From Cunninghamia lanceolata (lineage: Eukaryota > Streptophyta > Pinopsida > Cupressales > Cupressaceae), in contig BSBN01001687.1 of the NCBI GenBank assembly GCA_027924645.1, forward strand, positions 7,688,001 through 7,752,000: a stretch of 64,000 nucleotides of DNA, written 5' to 3'. The position numbers were made by a program, and so were the translations under genes. A model generated the notes under the pieces. It did no database searches, had not been told where the DNA came from, and was given only the letters and a program-made list of their open reading frames with translations. This document shows positions 11,064 to 22,073 of the stretch, one piece after another. Every line of letters starts with the position of its first letter. Positions within the stretch are counted from its first letter, which is position 1.

Positions 11064-11700
11064 AACCCAAAATGCAGGAGGGACTCATCGCCACCAGTCT
11101 TTAAACTGCATAAGGGGCAACAGACACACAAAACAAATCTCAGAGTGTAGGAGAGACTCATTGCCACCAGTCTTTAAGACTGCACTTGAAAACAAACATG
11201 CCATACAAATCAAGCACACCATACAAATCCCAAAGCATAGGAGGGACTCATCACCACCGTTCTTTAAGACTATGCTTAGGAACAAACACACAATACACAC
11301 ACACATAGAAGACACAGAGAAAATATGATAGACAAGCGATGGAGTGTACCTATTTCTAGGTTTATCACCATCTCAGGCACATTACAGGCACACATCGACG
11401 ATTGGGCTTCGCCACAACAATCACCGAAGACACACTTAAGGGTTAGGATAGTCACAGATCTGCTCCCCGCCTCTACAAATGACTTTTTAAAAAATGACAA
11501 GATGTACACTCTCCTCGAGAAATACACCATCCCCGCCTTTGCAGAGGGCTTAAGATAAAAAGATATACGCAATATCCTGCCTCTGCAAAAGGGCTTAAAT
11601 GATTGCAGTAGATTTCAAGATTCACAAACAAATCTCAGAGTGCAGGAGGGATTCATCGCCACCAGGCTTTAAACTGCACTTGAGAACAAACACACTTTGC
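11064..11700 (-). repeat. Tandem repeats in the Tat-1 3' untranslated region
   Basis: Four diverged copies of a block of about 60 bp centred on AGGAGGGACTCATCGCCACC occur at about 11064, 11137, 11227 and 11632. Each is followed by the short inverted CTTTAAGACTGCACTT. The first three are 73-90 bp apart. They lie between the last coding remnant and the purine tract. Known Tat/Ogre elements often carry tandem repeats in this position. Confidence 0.7.
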
Positions 11701-12829
11701 TAGCATCTAAATCAAATAACTTACCTTATATATGCCCCCACCTTAAGGTGGTTGATGTCATGTACTGATATCAAGCACGTTAAGGTAGGAAGAAAACACA
11801 CAAGGGAACACGAGCTCTTGCAAAGCCCATGCCCCCCAGAGGTTACATGTACTTTACAATCGCCAAATGTTTCCACAAACACATTCCTGCAAGAAAAAGT
11901 GTTAGCGTCTATATAATCATGATAAACAACAATGCATATGATCATTCACATAAAGAGCTAAGGTTATACTACGGATTTGGAGACCGAGTATAACCATGGG
12001 GCTATACCACAAAAATCTCAAAACCGAGTGTAACCAAGGCGAGATTCAAAGACAAACAAAGTTCACAGAGCAATAGTATTGTTATGGTTTGTAAGTGTGA
12101 TAAGACAACATCAAGTTCACATGGAGTGATTCTACTAGCCAAGCATCGGATATTATATATCAACCCCATTGTCATGTATGGACTTGGTCCATTTTTTGAT
12201 TTCTCGCTGAAGGGACACTAGGTTCGTATCAGTATAATATGTTTTTCGTCATCCGCCCGCTAGATAGAAACACTAGCGGAAGGTAAACAATAAATCAAGA
12301 GAGCAGAAACAAGTGCCTTAGGGATAGTCACGTAGGAGGGTACCCCAAGTCACCAACCGCAATGCTATGTCCATAAGACACAACACACAACAGTGAAAAT
12401 AGAGGAGAAGCAATATAGAAGAATGATGATACAAATGGAAGAAGGGTCACAACAAAGGCAGACTCCTAGTATCCTTGACCTTATGAGAGTATCAAGGGTC
12501 ATCCCAGGAGGCCTAAACAAACCTAACACATTACGGGGGAAACACAACACGGAGGGGAGGTCACATACACGAGCCGATGATGCTACCGCATAGGTGACCA
12601 CCGAGGTTAGAGATACTTACCTGATAGAATCCAATGTTAAGAACATACATATCTAGGAAGGGGCCACCCTTGAGAGCAATTATAATATTGGCTACAATGA
12701 GCATGGCTTAAAGATGGAGAAATATTTTCCTGATTCAAAGGGATAGCTCTTGGTGGACAATTCTTGTCTATCAGTCCAGGTTATCGCACATATTGATTTG
12801 GTCTTGTTGAAATTGCATTAACATTGAGT

Positions 12830-13278
12830 TTACGACAACAAGAGGATTTCTTTTCTTTGAAAGGATTATATCCAATGCCACTTCAGTAATGTCTTGAAGT
12901 AGATTCTATAGGTACTCAAATCCCTTGTTGAATTACACCACATCCCTTACCTACATAGTCATAGCTGTTATAGGGGATTTTAAATCCTCAACCATAGAGG
13001 GAAGTCATTTCTTTAGAAGATGGTGAATCCTTGTAGGTCTCGTAATTTGTAGTATAACTAAGAGTATTGTCTTTGTTTTCTACCAAGGAGGCTTTGTTTT
13101 TCTTAGGAATTTCAAAAGATTGCTTAGATGAGATTGATGCTACTTTTGATGTGTCGGGACTATTAAATTTATATTCCCCTATACTGCAAGGATTAAAATC
13201 TAATGAACCCCAATCATCACCAAAGAGTGCATTCAATGGTGTAGAGTCTTGCACAACATTGTCTGTGGCAAGAGGCAT
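12830..13278 (-). pseudogene. Post-protease region of Tat-1 with G-patch-like remnant
   Basis: A 96-codon frame (13278-12988) rich in Ser, Asn and Lys and without a known domain is followed by a decayed G-patch-like stretch (about 12965-12840). That stretch reads YDYVGKGCGVIQQGI, then a stop, then VPIESTSRHY and GIGYNPFKE. Plant Tat-group polyproteins are known to carry a glycine-rich G-patch after the protease, thought to bind nucleic acid, so position and wording agree. Stops replace residues in two places. After it no reverse-transcriptase codons follow, down to 10779. Confidence 0.45.
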
Positions 13279-13322
13279 TGATGACTCAACTCGTAAGCAT
13301 ATAGATTCGTATAATTGTTAAA

Positions 13323-14832
13323 TTATTTTTTCTTTTCAATATGTAAATAACTATCCCGTTCAGGATCAACTTTCACAGTGTGGAGCTTGTTTTGATAGAT
13401 AAACTTTATTGATCTATGAAGGGTAGACAAAACTGCCCCCATGGCATGAATCCACAGTCCAACTAGAATCATATTATATGAGAGAGAACCAGGTATAACA
13501 TGAAAGAGAGTGTCTAATATCACGGGTCCAACCATTACAGGTAAAGTTATCATGCCCATAGTTTATTTTACAACATTATCAAATCCACGAATGCTAGTTA
13601 TATTTGGTTTAATCAAAGAGGTATCAATCTTAATCCTATGTAACAAATCAATACCACAAACATTAAGCACCAATCCATTGTCAATCATAAATCTCTTTAT
13701 CAACGTTTTATTTATTGTGACAAAGATCGTAAGTGGATCATATTCATCTTTTATCGATGGTATTTCATGTAGTTGAAAGAGAATATCCATTTTGGTCGCA
13801 TGCATACAATCCAATAGAGCTGCTACATCATTCGGCTTAATAGTAGGTGGTACAATCACCTTTTGTAAAGCTTCTTGGAGTATGTAGGTGATGTTTGTAT
13901 TAAATCCCAAAGAGAGATCTTAGCTAGAGTAGCGCAAAGCTGCTCGACAAGATCATATTCTTGACCTTTCTTAGGATTAAGACGATGTGGTGGAGGAAGT
14001 ATAGGTTGAGAACATGGAAGAGAGACAAGCACATGAGGTGCTTGTTTACTTTGCTTGTTATTATGGGTGTTGTAGTGTGAGCAATCACGGGGTGTTGCGA
14101 CACATTTTGAACACCTTGATTTCTATGAGTAATTTGCTTTGCATAGTTATATATGCAATCGGGAGGTCTAGGTGGTTGTTGAGCACCTTGAATCATAATC
14201 ACCAGCTTTAAGCAAGACGGTGCACTAAGTGCCCCTCTCACAATCATCTTAGGAATATTGCTACAAAGTCTATTAATAAAGATTGAATCAACAATGTTTT
14301 CCTCTTGATTATACCCAACATATATCCCTAAAGGATTTAATGTGAGAGACCTTTTCTCATCCATTAATGCTACATCTTGGCTAGGGAGAGCATTGGAATG
14401 AAAAGAAGGTACGATATTGTTAAGAAGGTTTGTAACATCAATAGAGCTATCCATAGTCTTCTCATCTAAGGTTTTTGGACATTCATCTATAGGAGAAGAA
14501 GGATCAATTATGGAATCATGATCATGATCATCACCATATGTTTGAGCTATTAATTGCAAAACATTAAGAGAAATGTCACACTCATCATTCTCAATGTGTT
14601 TTGTTAAATCTTCTACTACCCAAGGGTATGCATTCATGAGAGAAGTGCAGTTCTCAAAATCAGATACATACTCAAGGATTTTAAATGAAGAGCATTTACA
14701 CATATCCTTGTGATACATAGCTTGTATGTAAGTGAGAACATGAGGATTCATATTAAGAAATTTGTAGAAATTCTTGAAGTTTTTGATATATGCATGTAAA
14801 GATACCAAAGAGCAATGAGATGAAGATGCCAT
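13323..14832 (-). pseudogene. Tat-1 Gag-like/retropepsin polyprotein
   Basis: Starts MASSSHCSLVSLHAY at 14832. The first 250 or so residues are acidic and Ser/Asn-rich, and I see neither a capsid fold motif nor a zinc knuckle. Near 14080 the sense frame shifts. The new frame reads a Pro/Gln-rich linker and then YDLVEQLCATLAKISLWDL, the block that precedes the protease in this group. The retropepsin follows: catalytic MIDNG near 13707, SIRGFDN, and after a TAA stop at about 13560 the segment MGMITLPVMVGPV ... YNMILVGLWIHAMGAV (13559-13323). The family norm at the second motif is LLGRPWIH; here it is ILVGLWIH, so the flap/dimer part is also mutated. The strong protease match sets the Tat/Ogre assignment. 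Confidence 0.75.
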
Positions 14833-14924
14833 GGTGAAATGTCTTGTAACATCAATGTAAAATCATATTTTAAAATCTTTTCAAAAGTTATGCAAGAAAC
14901 AAGTTTAAAACTATGTGTGAAAAT

Positions 14925-15475
14925 GACCTAAAATGCTTGATTTTTTCAACTTTTTTCAATGCAAATAAGTGAAAGAAAAGGTGTTGTAAGGAAATTCATG
15001 AAGTGCAGAAAATAATATGTCTGATATCAGTCCAATAAAGAAATAATATCCTTCACAACACACTTTTGATACAAATCTAGAGTGATGACAAGTCAAAATC
15101 TAGTGAAAATACACTAAAATATGCAATTTTTCACAAATTTTCAATGCAAAGACCCAATAAAAAGGGCGTTGTAAAAAAATTTAGGAGGTTCAACAGATTA
15201 TAACAGTAATATCAGTCATATAAAGCCATAAAACCTGTCACAACACACTTATAGTGCCAATCTAAGTCAAACCCTAGTGAAAATATAGCTAAAATATGCA
15301 ATTTTTCACAAATTCTCAATGCAAGGGTCTAATAAAAAGGGTGTTGTAAAGAATTTTAGGAGGGGAAGTAGATAATAACCCTAATAACATCCAATTAGTG
15401 CAAAAAAAATCCTTCACAGCATGCCTAGGATGCAAATCTAGAGAGACGATAAGGCCAAAATCTAGTGAAAAAGCA
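14925..15475 (-). repeat. Tandem repeats in the Tat-1 leader
   Basis: Three units of about 175-188 bp start near 14933, 15121 and 15296. Each contains ATGCAATTTTTCACAAAT, then AATAAAAAGGGTGTTGTAA, then CCTTCACAACACACTT-like words. They lie between the primer-site side of the 5' LTR (15963) and the coding start (14832), in the untranslated leader. Confidence 0.75.
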
Positions 15476-15962
15476 AGGTTTTCAAACCCTAGTCATGAAA
15501 TTTTGCAAGAAAGCCACTATGATGATACACTACAGTTATAAATTAGTCCTAATGAGTGTTTTAAAAGGGTAGTAAAATTTGAAACAAGATTTTGACTACA
15601 AACCCTAGCTAATGCAAAACTAGGTTATATGGAAAAATGCACAATTTCAAGCAATTTTTATCAATTTAAGCATGAAAATGCAATGTAAATGAATGCTGAA
15701 TGAAAAATTTCTATATTTTAAATAAGATATAATGATAATGACAGAAATTTATTGAAATTCAATGCCAACTAATTCAAATTATTTGAAAATACAATCTAAA
15801 AATGCTAATTTTTTTTAAAATTTTTTCAAAATTTTCAATTTTTTTTGTAATTTTTTAAATGCAATAAGATGGACAATGAAATGAATGAATGAAATGAATG
15901 TAAATATGAAGTACAACACTTAGCAAGGTGCAAACTTCATTTAAAACACGGGTTCAACAAAA

Positions 15963-17199
15963 TGTTTAGTGTGAAAAATGTGAAGAGGATTGATTTTAAT
16001 GGTTTGTGTTGATCCTCCTTTCACCACTAAACATTCAAAGACATTCAACCGAATAGAGAACTCTACTATAGATCTCCTATCACTTGGAACATAGGGGAAG
16101 ATTGGAATTGTGTGATTTTGTTGTTTAATTAAGTCCAATTATGCTTAAAACCCTAATTTCATAAATTCGTAAACAAATAGACAAATTATGGAAAATGATC
16201 GCACACAGAGATATCAAATGACAACCAAATGCATACCAAATTTTGAAGTTCAATGTGCAGAAAAGTCGGGGACTAATGAGCGGGTGCCCTAATCTAGTGC
16301 CACAGTTTTTGTTAGGATCTGGGAATGTTGTCTGCAACCTATTCCTGCTATTCCAGAGATTTTACAGTTGCGGGATCTAGAGGACTAATGAGCGGGCACC
16401 CGAGTCCAGGTCCCTATTTTCTTCTCTGATCTGCAATTTTGACAGTCTGTACTGCTCTCCTGCAACTCCACTTCTTTTGCTTTCGCAACCTGTAACTTGC
16501 AATCACAGAAAAGTGGGTTGGGGGTTGTGGTGTTTAGAGGCTTGCCTCAATCAAGCCCTGGAGAGACATTCAAGTCTTCCGAACACCGTTGTTAGATAAA
16601 AAGTGCGTATCCCTACAGGATAAAGGCAAAATTTAAATGATACATGATAGAAAACACAATTGATATCATCTAATAGTGAAGATCTCATGGAAGGAAGATG
16701 CTCTTCATGCCATGAGGAGATGGATGCCAAATCTACAAATACAAACACAATAACAACACAAAATACTGCTCTGTTACATAATGAATGCCTTGAATCCCTT
16801 TCACATAAAGCCACAAGTTCACAATATCCATCTCCAGTTTACAAATGAATTACTAATCGTGCTTATATATGCAACTACAAACATTCTCGCTAAGAATTTT
16901 GTAATTCAAACTTACCGTGTTGGCATAGGATCTAAATAACGGTCATAAACTGACACTTTGAAATAGGTCCTGACCTAAAATAGGGTAGGACTAGGGTGCG
17001 GGCGCCCAAGTTCTCCCCCCCTATTTCAGGCATGATTTATGTTAAGTGCATCCCCTGAGTCCTATTTGCCATGAAACTTCAGTGTTTTCTCATCGGGAGT
17101 CATCAAAATCATGCAAGATGCTCTATATGCATTCTAAAGGACCCGAGAGCTAAACCTTAAGAGGAAAAAGCCCCCAAGGATACTTTTTCTGACATAACA
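15963..17199 (-). repeat. Tat-1 5' LTR (1,237 bp)
   Basis: Uninterrupted LTR, plus-strand ends TGTTTAGTGTG and GACATAACA, followed directly by the GATAT duplication and then chromovirus codons (17205). By eye mid-90s percent identical to the split copy. The internal side shows no clear match to a common tRNA primer site. Confidence 0.9.
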
Positions 17200-17204
17200 G
17201 ATAT

Positions 17205-19464
17205 TATGATTTTTAGTAAAGCAAGAGAAGAACATTTGCAGCATATTAGGCAAGTATTATAGAGACTGAGAGAGGAGAAATTATTGATAAACATCAAGAA
17301 ATGTAGTTTCATGAAGGAAGAATTGGTACATTTGGGATTTGTGATTTCTGCGGAAGGATTGAAGATGGATCCATAGAAGGTTAGAGCAATTGTTGAGTGG
17401 CCAACACCTGTGAACATTGGAGAGGTAAGATCATTTCATGGACTAGCAAGTTTCTACTGGAAGTTCATCAGAAATTTTAGAACTGTATGCACACCAATGA
17501 CAGCGACAATGAGGGGTGATAGGAAGGATTTTAAGTGGACATCGGGAGCAAATAAGAGTTTTGAATTGTTGAAGCAAAAGGTGATAGAGCAACCAGTGTT
17601 AAAGCATTACCGGATTTTGACAAAGTATTTCAAGTTGATTGTGATGCTAGTGGGAATGCAATAGAAGTTTAAGTCAAGAAGGGAGACTAGTAGCATATTT
17701 TAGTGAGAAGTTGAATGATGCAAGGAGAAGATATTCTGTTTATGATTAGGAGTTCTATGCCATAATTCAAGCCTTGAAGAATTGGAGACATTAGTTGTTG
17801 CCAAAAGAATTTGTGTTGTACACTGATAATCAAGCTTTACAATATTTGAATTTAGTCAAGGTAAGTTGAATCAAAGACACATGAGATGGGTAGAGTTCAT
17901 GCAGAGTTACACATTTGTATTGAAGCATTAGAGTGGAAAGTCAAATAAAGTTGTAGATGCATTGAGCAGAAGAAGGAACCTGTTGACAGAGATGAGGGCA
18001 TAAGTACTAGGTTTTGAGGAAATGAAGCATATGTATGAAGATGATCTTGATTTTGCAGAATAATGGAAAACATGTAAGGAGCTTGTTATGACAAATGGAA
18101 GTAAGTGGTTGGATTATTTCATTCAGGAGGATATGTTGTTCAAAGGAAATCAGCTGTGTATACTTAGGAGTTTAATGAGAGAAAATTTGATCAAGGAGAA
18201 GCATAGTGGAGGATTAGCAGAACATTTTGGTATTGACAAGATAGTAGCCTTGGTAAGTGAACATTATTTTTGGCCTCAGATATATAAGGATGTAAGGAAA
18301 TTTGTTTAGAGTTGCAGAGTATGTCAAGTTACAAAAGGAAGTAGTCAGAATACTAGATTATACAAATCTTTGATAGTACCAGAGAGATGAAGTTGGGAAG
18401 ATATAAGCATGGATTTCATATTAGGATTTCCAAGAACATAGAGGGGACATAATTGTATATTTGTAGTAGTTGATAGATTCTCAAAGATGGCTCATTTCAT
18501 TCCTTGTAAGAAGACAAATCATGTAGTGCATGTTGCTGACCTATTTTTCAAGGAGATTGTGAGGTTGCATAGATTACCTAAGAGTATAGTTTCAGATAGG
18601 GATACAAGATTCATTAGATATTTCTGGAGGACATTGTGGAAGAAGATGAAGATAGACCTAAAGTTTAGTTCAACATTTCACCCACAGACGAATGGACAAA
18701 CATAAGTGGTAAATAGGAGAACTTCAACAACTTGTTGAGATGCTTAGTAGGAGATAAGGCAAAAAGTTGGGATGTAGATCTACCACAAACATAATTTGCA
18801 TACAATTACTTAGTGAGTAAGAGTACAGGAAAGACACCATTTGAGATTGTGATAGGGGTAAAACCTAGAGGAGTTGCAGAGTTGATAGACATTAGTATGG
18901 AGAACAAGAGAAGTGTAGAGGCAGAAGAATTTGTAGGATATGTGGAGACTCTACATAATCAGGTCAAGAAGCATTTGGAGGAGATGAATAACAAGTATAA
19001 GGCACAAGCAGATGAGAAGAGGAGACATAAGGAATTTTTTGTTGGAGATGAAGTAATGGTATATCTAAGAAAGGAGAGATTTCTAGTGGGAACATACAAC
19101 AAGCTGAAGATGAGGAAGTCCAGACCATGTAAGATTCTTAGGATGTTTGATTTAGGGAATGCATTTGAAATGGAGTTACCAGAGACATTTGGTATATCAC
19201 CGATATTCAACATTGCAGATCTAGATCAGTATCATGAGGGAGAATCAAGTGACAACGTTGAAGATGGATTGAAAAATTAGTTACCACAACAACAACCGGA
19301 GAAGATAGAGCAGATTTTGGATAACAGAGTTAGATGTAACACTAGAGACAAGTAGTATAAAGAGTACCTTGTTAAGTGGAAATGAAGATTGGAAGAGGAT
19401 TCATCATGGATTTCCCAGGCTGAGGTAGACCGCCTTGGGTTTCCTCTAGCCCCAAAAAAGTGAG
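17205..19464 (+). pseudogene. Chr-1 pol, second part: RT, RNase H, integrase, chromodomain
   Basis: Continues the RT from MIFSKAREEHLQH through the thumb ([19 protein letters not shown]), RNase H (YTDNQALQYLN retained) and the integrase zinc finger (EHFGIDK...SCRVCQV). The integrase core follows with DRDTRF, and in TNGQT the catalytic Glu codon is a stop. A C-terminal chromodomain reads ILDNRVRCNT...EYLVKWK...EEDSSWIS. Stops are scattered (for example after GFVISAEGLKMDP). Frames change near 17600 and again near 18720. The gene ends at TGA 19462-19464, inside the purine tract. The chromodomain would direct integration towards marked chromatin. Confidence 0.85.
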
Positions 19465-19479
19465 GGACTCACTTTTTTA
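19455..19479 (+). promoter_or_regulatory. Chr-1 polypurine tract in a perfect hairpin
   Basis: Arms AAAAAAGTGAG (19455-19465) and CTCACTTTTTT (19469-19479) pair perfectly around GGA. The purine run that should prime plus-strand synthesis forms one arm plus the loop. The pol stop codon TGA is at 19462-19464. The 3' LTR starts 17 bp downstream. The same design is at 34160-34177 in Chr-2. Confidence 0.75.
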
Positions 19480-19495
19480 ACAACCCCGAGTGTCT

Positions 19496-20313
19496 GATGC
19501 AGGAGCATCCTAGGTTGAAGAGCAATCTTGCATCATCCAAAAATATTTTCTTTCTTTTCTTTTCTTACATTTCAGTTGTAGTTTAGCATTTTCTATTGCA
19601 TTCTACCACATCTTCATTTTAGAGCTTGTGGAGCAGGACTTAAGTTCTACATTATCTCAGCTACATCATATTTAGATTTCATGAGATTTGGACTTGTTTG
19701 TGGAAAGTTATCGCTATCAGAAGATCATCAACATTCACAGAACAAAGCATTCAACATACAACATGAGTAAACAAGATCTACGGAGCAGTCTCGTGACTTG
19801 TGGAGCCAAATGGAACATCACACAAGGCAATTTGGGACCAGATAGACCTTCGTTGAGAACCGCATCAAGTTTCATTCATTTGCGGAGCATTACCATGAGT
19901 TGTAGGTCGACATACATGTTTCCTACACGTTTCATCATTCATTGGAGTTTGAGATCTCTTAAGGCCAACACAGAGGATTCAATGAGCCAGAGGATGATAT
20001 ATATACATTTCTTAGATGCATGAGGAAGACAGTTCATGATAGTCATTGATATTTGATTGTAGGATAGAAGGATAGTTCTTTCCCAGAGGCACTTCAATGC
20101 CATATCTTTCTTGTAAGTTGTAATCTGGAAAGCAAGCTTGTAAGGCCAGATTATAGACCGCATGTAGCCGACATACAAACATTGTGATTGCATAAGATAT
20201 TGACTATATAAATCTTCCATTGCATTCTATTTCTTGTGTTGTTTCCGTTGTGTTTACTCTAGCTATAGGTTTGGACAATCCATTTTCTAGACCCTCCATC
20301 CCTAACTGCACCA
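19496..20313 (+). repeat. Chr-1 3' LTR (818 bp)
   Basis: Starts TGATGCAGGAGCATCC and ends AACTGCACCA, matching the Chr-2 LTRs (TGATGTAGGAGC...GACTGCACTA) along its length. The matching 5' LTR is missing from the window. Confidence 0.85.
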
Positions 20314-21714
20314 TTAAGGATAGTGGAACTATAAAGAAACACGTAAAAGATCACCTTATACATGCATGAACTAGAAACATAATCCTTCACAACGTTGAGT
20401 TCAAATGATTTTTCATTAAGCACATGGTAGAATTTGCCATAATTCAATCGTATTACAAAAAACATTCATCACGACATTGCTCATGTTTGAAAAACTAAGT
20501 CAACAAAAAAATTGGATAAAAAGTCTAAAATTGTATAAAAAAACTTGGTTCCAACCCTTGCAGAATCTTACAACCACTCTTTTATAAATTCTATCTCAAA
20601 GTTAGTGATTTTTTTTGGGTCTTACAACTTGTTACACATATTAAGGGCAAACCTAAATCTAATTGCTCAGATTTGAATACAATTTTATAATATAAAGATC
20701 TAAAAACTAACTGAATTGAATTCATGTATCCTCTTCCCTTTTTAGCAATCCCTTTTTCAAATTAAATCTCAATGTGGCATAAACAAATCCAAAGGCAAGG
20801 GTTCTTGAAACAAATTCCAAGGCAGCTCCTTTGCATATAGTCATATGCTATTCATTGTGAACACAAATTCCTTCCACCTCCACCTTAAAACAAGGCTCTT
20901 ATTCAGTGGCACATCCCCATATGTAAACTCCTTTGAAACAATATTCTAAACTTATGATTCCTTTATTTCATGTATCAAATGGCCAATCTTATCAAGATTG
21001 TCTTTGTCGATCCCCTTTATGTAATAATTTAATTATAAAGGTTTTCAAATACTCTTTGTGGTCAACATGGAGGTCTTCCATTTGTTATTAATAGCTTGAA
21101 TGAACGTCATACCCAAAATACAAGGAGTGAATCTATGATTATACTTCAAAACTCAATGCATTATGCCAAATTCCCTACCAGCATTTTCTTGATAACTCAT
21201 TCTTTCCCACAATACCATTTGCAATGTTAACACGATTCCTTCAAGATTCATGGTTAAGATCCATTAGGGCAATATTCATATATATGCGTTCAAAAGGCAT
21301 TAGGAGGCTCAAATTAATAATGATCAACCAACTTATCATTCATGCACCAATCAGCTTACAAGGAAGCTTAGTTCGAATCTTATGTTCATGGCCACAACCA
21401 CATTTTGTGGTTGCACTGAAATCTCCATTAGAATAGTTGCAAATCTATCTCTCTCTAGCCAATTTATCAATTAACTTTATCTATAGTGATGATATGTTTA
21501 AGTCAAACTTCATTGGTATCTTGTAAGCTAATCTAAAAATGTATTTACATTAGCTCATCAAGAATTTGCGGACGCGATTTCAAAGGATATGAAACCACTG
21601 GTTAAAGTTATACGCATATAGAAACCTTATGGTTTAGGAGGAGGATCTGGTTATTATAGTATTGAGAATGCTAAGTTTTAGATGGGAAGAACACTATGCA
21701 CGTTTTATATAAAT
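20314..21714. other. Intergenic, one possible coding remnant
   Basis: No element or gene recognised. On the minus strand about 20942-20763 reads, with two stops, a cysteine-containing stretch ending KGAALEFVSRTLAFGFVY, which looks more protein-like than its surroundings. I cannot name it. Confidence 0.25.
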
Positions 21715-21839
21715 ATCATTCGTTTTAATTGTTAAATAGTGATTAGCAATTTCACATTTCATTCACAATAAAAAGTGGTAAATATAAATGTCTTATTTTT
21801 TTTGGTCAAAATTGAGCTTTGACTGTTGAAGTGGATGAT
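21715..21839 (-). mobile_element. MITE-like element, copy 1
   Basis: About 125 bp, inverted relative to copy 2. The right end GACTGTTGAAGTGGATGAT is well kept and the left end ATCATTCGTTTTAATTG is eroded. The core CACAATAAAAAGTGGTAAAT matches copy 2 in reverse complement. Confidence 0.7.
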
Positions 21840-21950
21840 ATTTAAAAATAGCCCACTAATGTGAGTGATTAAACTAGTAACTTTAACACTATATGCAGAT
21901 TTTAATGAATGGCATTAATCTTTCTCATAACAATTGGGTTATTCTTACAT

Positions 21951-22073
21951 ATCATCCACTTCAACAGTCAAAGCTCAATTTTGGCCAATAAAAATAGGAC
22001 AAATATTTACCACTTTTTATTGTGAATGAGATGTATAATTGCTATTGATTATTTGACCATTGAAGTGGATGAT
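21951..22073 (+). mobile_element. MITE-like element, copy 2 (best preserved)
   Basis: A 123-bp unit with 22-bp terminal inverted repeats, ATCATCCACTTCAACAGTCA.. and its complement at 22052-22073 (20 of 22 match). No coding capacity. The core contains AATAAAAATAGGACAAATA and CACTTTTTATTGTG. Copies 1 and 2 face each other across about 110 bp, so a transcript could fold into a hairpin of about 120 bp. No clear target duplication, so the superfamily is undetermined. Confidence 0.75.

Larger units (their letters stand above)
5053..17199 (-). mobile_element. Tat-1: Tat/Ogre-like Ty3/gypsy element lacking RT and integrase
   Basis: Direct repeats of about 1,235 bp bound the element (15963-17199, and 5053-6105 plus 10583-10763), with termini TGTTTAG...GACATAACA. 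It is flanked by perfect GATAT duplications at 5048-5052 and 17200-17204. Orientation is minus: the purine tract AAAGTGGGGGCTAAA lies directly inside the left LTR. Internal order on the minus strand is a leader with tandem repeats (15962-14833), a frame with an unfamiliar N-terminus, a retropepsin, a G-patch-like remnant, and a repeat-bearing 3' region. No reverse transcriptase, RNase H or integrase was found, so it must have depended on a helper element or been internally deleted. U-1 sits inside its left LTR. Confidence 0.85.
4783..20313 (+). mobile_element. Chr-1: 5'-truncated Ty3/gypsy chromovirus, split by Tat-1
   Basis: Remains of a chromovirus of the same family as Chr-2 (28535-35056). 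It consists of a reverse-transcriptase piece (4783-5052), then after the inserted Tat-1 the rest of RT, RNase H, integrase and chromodomain (17205-19464), a purine tract and the 3' LTR (19496-20313). The 5' LTR, gag and protease are missing: homology to Chr-2 begins abruptly at the [12 protein letters not shown] motif. With Tat-1 and one GATAT copy removed, the reading frame runs straight on (YLDDI|MIFSK), which shows that these were one gene. Confidence 0.88.

Noticed and set aside
19688..20023. 111-codon plus-strand frame
   Set aside because: Lies wholly in the Chr-1 3' LTR. The corresponding Chr-2 LTRs do not keep it as a frame of the same length (28821-29030 at most).
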